From contig CAWINI010000003.1 in the NCBI GenBank assembly GCA_963837395.1, forward strand, positions 310,001 through 374,000: a DNA stretch of 64,000 nucleotides. The letters are read 5' to 3'. How positions within the stretch are numbered: the first letter of the stretch is position 1; each line of letters starts with the position of its first letter. The position numbers and the translations under genes were made by a program. This document shows, in pieces, positions 61,493-64,000 of this stretch. This DNA is from CAVZQN01 sp963837395 (lineage in GTDB: Bacteria; Acidobacteriota; HRBIN11; JAKEFK01). The notes beneath the pieces were generated by a model that saw only the letters and a program-made list of their open reading frames with translations, was not told where the DNA came from and searched no databases.

Positions 61493-63162
61493 AAATTACA
61501 AAGCGTCATTTGTTATTCATGGTTGTGGCAATTGTTGCCGGATTCGCAGTTGCACAAATTCTAACGCCTTCAACTCCTGAGCCTGCGCAACTCTTTCCGC
61601 AAGGAGCGCTTGTTTATTGGGAAACATCAAACCTAAAAGATTTCCTCGTTTGGTGGAAAAATTCGGACATAACACGAGATTGGGAAAAATCAACGAACTA
61701 TCGTGTTTTTGAAAATTCGCGTTTGTATTTGCGGCTGCAGGAACGGTTCAACGATTTCGAAAAAGACAAAGTTAAGTTTTCATTGGAAAACCTGATTAAG
61801 CTAGCCGGAAAACATTCGGCTGTCGCTATATATGACATAGGCGAGCTGAAGGCGCTTGCGGTAACCGAAGTTTCGCAGGCTGATGCCGCACTCACAGAAC
61901 TCTGGATCTTGCGGAATAAATTCACCGAAAAGACGTTCAATGGTCAGGTTTATTATGCTGAACCTCAGGAAGGAAGACTGGTGTTTGCATATGCAAAACC
62001 ATTTTTTGTTATCTCTACCGAAAGCGGCTTGCTGGAACAATTCCTGACAAATTTGAATTTAACCGATCAGCAATCAACACTTGCACAATCTGAAAGATTT
62101 AAGGCTTGCCATCCGCCTGATGAGACACCTTCCCTGTTTTCAATTTTTGTAGATCAAGAATCCTTGAATCAAAACCGTTATTTCAAGAAATATTGGATCC
62201 ATCAAAATGCAAAAGAACTTGAACCAATACGATCCGCCTGGATTGATTTTTTGGCTGAGCCTTCAGGTCTTACAGAACAACGTCACTTCGCGCTGTCGAA
62301 CGGAAATACGAATTCAAATAATTCCAACGCGCAAGATTTAGCAAAAGCGTTCAAACCATTGAATGCGGACTTCCTTACGATCGAACCAAACCCGGAACCA
62401 CAGGAAGCAGCGGAAGCAATTTTGAAGTTATTAAACAAATTTCCTGATCGTCAAAAACAAACTTCGTATCCGCCTGCGTATGCAGGTTCATTTGAACGAG
62501 CACTGGAAGCGGAAGCAAAGAGTCCATATCTGATTCGAATTGATGCTCCGATTAAGCAACCGGCAGGTCTGAAGATTTTAGAAAATGATCAGCCCGCACG
62601 ATTGACATCGCTGCTAACTGCAATCAAACCAGGCGTAAGAATCCGGCTCAGCACACCCATTTGGGATAACGATGGACTCTTCATGCGGTTTCAAGATACA
62701 CAAATCCTGATGCTGCACAACTATGATGCGTTAAAACAAGAAGAATTGTTGAATCAATTACAAGAGTATTGCGTATTGCTATCATCTGCAGGAGATAATG
62801 GTGCTGCATGGATTCACAATAATGAATCTTATGAATTGCATTCATTTACTCCGATTTACGTTCGTTTTCAAAAACCGTGGGTAGTAATTTCGAATTCCCA
62901 GACTGAACTTAAGTCCGCGATAGCAGCATTGCCTTCACAGCCGGTCACCATCACAACTTCGTTCGTTGCAATCAATTGGGAAAAGAGCCGGTGGAAATAT
63001 TCGAGATTGATGCGCCGGTTAGATTATGGACTGTATCACGGCGATGAACCGCTCTTCTTTTCTGAAAATCTGGATAGCCTCTTTCAAGCACTTTATTCCA
63101 TAAAAGAATCAACGATCCAAACAGATGGCGCGACGGAAACAGTGCATTATGAAATACGTTAG
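61489..63162 (+). CDS. Secreted protein resembling DUF3352/DUF2138
   Basis: About 558 residues from the ATG that overlaps the TPR stop (ATGA) and has GGGGAGG upstream. A signal anchor (LLFMVVAIVAGFAVAQIL) is followed by LFPQGALVYWETSNLKDFLVWW, LIKLAGKHSAVAIYDIGELKALAV and FVISTESGLLEQF, a pattern like the DUF3352 and YfaA-type (DUF2138) proteins, which repeat an alpha/beta unit judged to be periplasmic. The assignment is by pattern only and the function of those families is unknown. It overlaps the following transpeptidase gene by 14 bp. Confidence 0.7.
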   Translation: MKITKRHLLFMVVAIVAGFAVAQILTPSTPEPAQLFPQGALVYWETSNLKDFLVWWKNSDITRDWEKSTNYRVFENSRLYLRLQERFNDFEKDKVKFSLENLIKLAGKHSAVAIYDIGELKALAVTEVSQADAALTELWILRNKFTEKTFNGQVYYAEPQEGRLVFAYAKPFFVISTESGLLEQFLTNLNLTDQQSTLAQSERFKACHPPDETPSLFSIFVDQESLNQNRYFKKYWIHQNAKELEPIRSAWIDFLAEPSGLTEQRHFALSNGNTNSNNSNAQDLAKAFKPLNADFLTIEPNPEPQEAAEAILKLLNKFPDRQKQTSYPPAYAGSFERALEAEAKSPYLIRIDAPIKQPAGLKILENDQPARLTSLLTAIKPGVRIRLSTPIWDNDGLFMRFQDTQILMLHNYDALKQEELLNQLQEYCVLLSSAGDNGAAWIHNNESYELHSFTPIYVRFQKPWVVISNSQTELKSAIAALPSQPVTITTSFVAINWEKSRWKYSRLMRRLDYGLYHGDEPLFFSENLDSLFQALYSIKESTIQTDGATETVHYEIR

Positions 63163-64000
63163 TTTCGTTCTTATTCTGTTCATCACAACAATCGTTAAAG
63201 CCGACGAAAATCCAGCACTACAAAAACTCCTTGCGGACCGGTTGAGAAATTGTAACTGCTCCGTGGTGGTCGTGAATTCAAAAGATGATCACATTCTTGC
63301 ATCGTTTAATGCTGAACCAATTTTGAAAGAAAGCCATCCACCGGGATCGTTGATGAAAATTTTTACATTGATTGCATATTCACAAATGCATCGCACGTTT
63401 CCAAAGTTTAGTTGTCCGCCAACATTAGCTCGCGATCCTGAAGGTTGTTGGGATCGCAATGGCCACGGACAAGTTGATGCCCAGAAAGCCCTGGCTTATT
63501 CCTGCAATGTTTATTTCCGGCAATTATCCGAACAAACATCGCCGGAAGTTTTTGAACGCGTATTAATTCAGTTTGGAATCTTAACGGATGGTGAGCCTCT
63601 GAATGATCAGCAGCTATTACGAAAGCTGATGGTTGGAACCACAATGGAGTTTAAAGTTTCTCCGCAACGCCTGCTCCATGCATACAGTTCCTTTTTTAAC
63701 AACGCGAATCATTTTTCAGCATCTCCGGAAGTACGAAGCCTGATTCGAAATGGATTAGCTGAAGGCGCAAAGCATGGAACTTCAACTCAGGCCAGTCTGC
63801 AAGCAGGTGTTCCATTGTTAGGTAAGACCGGCACTTCGCTATTGATGCAAAACGGAAAGATTGATTATTCACGAACGCAAGGTTGGTGGATCGGACTTTA
63901 TCCGGTTGATGATCCAGAAGTTGCGATCATGACGTTTGTGCGAAATGGACGCGGGGCCACGGATGCAGCGCCCAATGGCGGGAAGGCATTAGCTGCATGG
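63149..64000 (+). CDS. Penicillin-binding transpeptidase-like protein (partial, runs off window)
   Basis: An open frame of 284 codons with no stop before the window end. A signal peptide (FVLILFITTIVKA) precedes a transpeptidase domain with all three active-site motifs: SLMK (Ser nucleophile and Lys, near residue 70), SCN (near 117, in LAYSCNVYF) and KTGTS (near 231). No transglycosylase domain is visible, so it is PBP2- or class-D-like, and more of the protein should follow. It starts inside the preceding gene (14-bp overlap), so it belongs to the same operon as the VIT-VWA and TPR genes. Confidence 0.85.
   Translation, partial: MKYVSFVLILFITTIVKADENPALQKLLADRLRNCNCSVVVVNSKDDHILASFNAEPILKESHPPGSLMKIFTLIAYSQMHRTFPKFSCPPTLARDPEGCWDRNGHGQVDAQKALAYSCNVYFRQLSEQTSPEVFERVLIQFGILTDGEPLNDQQLLRKLMVGTTMEFKVSPQRLLHAYSSFFNNANHFSASPEVRSLIRNGLAEGAKHGTSTQASLQAGVPLLGKTGTSLLMQNGKIDYSRTQGWWIGLYPVDDPEVAIMTFVRNGRGATDAAPNGGKALAAW

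Overview
The window looks like a chromosomal piece of a Gram-negative, mostly uncultivated-type bacterium, most probably an Acidobacteriota. The reasons are indirect: moderate-low GC, six Hanks-type Ser/Thr kinases in about 30 kb (two with TolB/PD40 propellers, one with TPRs), FG-GAP, CSLREA/choice-of-anchor and Reg_prop secreted proteins, tandem RND pumps, and sigma-54 regulation. No rRNA, tRNA, phage, IS transposase or CRISPR array was seen.

Layout. 0-6.5 kb: SpoIID-like lipoprotein, YdeI-like protein, DJ-1/PfpI protein, a small secreted protein plus matrixin metalloprotease pair, and a DUF218 protein. 6.5-16 kb: kinase-propeller, a small envelope protein, a tightly overlapped four-gene operon (inactivated-looking metalloprotease, coiled-coil membrane protein, amidase, SDR), a membrane kinase and a methyltransferase. 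16-21.8 kb: second methyltransferase, an HU plus BlaI-like operon behind tandem promoters carrying TACGTA palindromes, two more membrane kinases, and a VapBC toxin-antitoxin pair. 21.8-36.5 kb: CSLREA beta-helix protein, GAF-AAA-Fis sigma-54 activator, a frameshifted kinase, a sigma-54-promoted operon (disordered protein, octapeptide-repeat protein, FG-GAP protein), a kinase-TPR protein, an AIM24 protein and a methyltransferase. 36.5-49.8 kb: MITE-like palindrome, MFP-RND-RND efflux operon, PPC-like secreted protein, M64 peptidase, an unknown split gene, and an ABC-2 exporter. 49.8-64 kb: an FNR-type box followed by five nested or overlapping genes for envelope proteins: propeller, VIT-VWA, a 2411-residue TPR protein, a DUF3352/DUF2138-like protein, and a penicillin-binding transpeptidase that runs off the end.

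How things fit together. Three kinases share an N-terminal membrane plus coiled-coil module resembling PspB, suggesting envelope-stress input into Ser/Thr phosphorylation. Two near-consensus sigma-54 promoters flank the only enhancer-binding protein in the window. The final operon has the look of one periplasmic machine.

Four genes are interrupted, each by what reads as one extra base; sequencing error and real decay cannot be told apart here. Many intergenic gaps hold long imperfect palindromes built from short repeated words, and one such GC-rich palindrome family also lies inside the coding sequence of the giant TPR gene.
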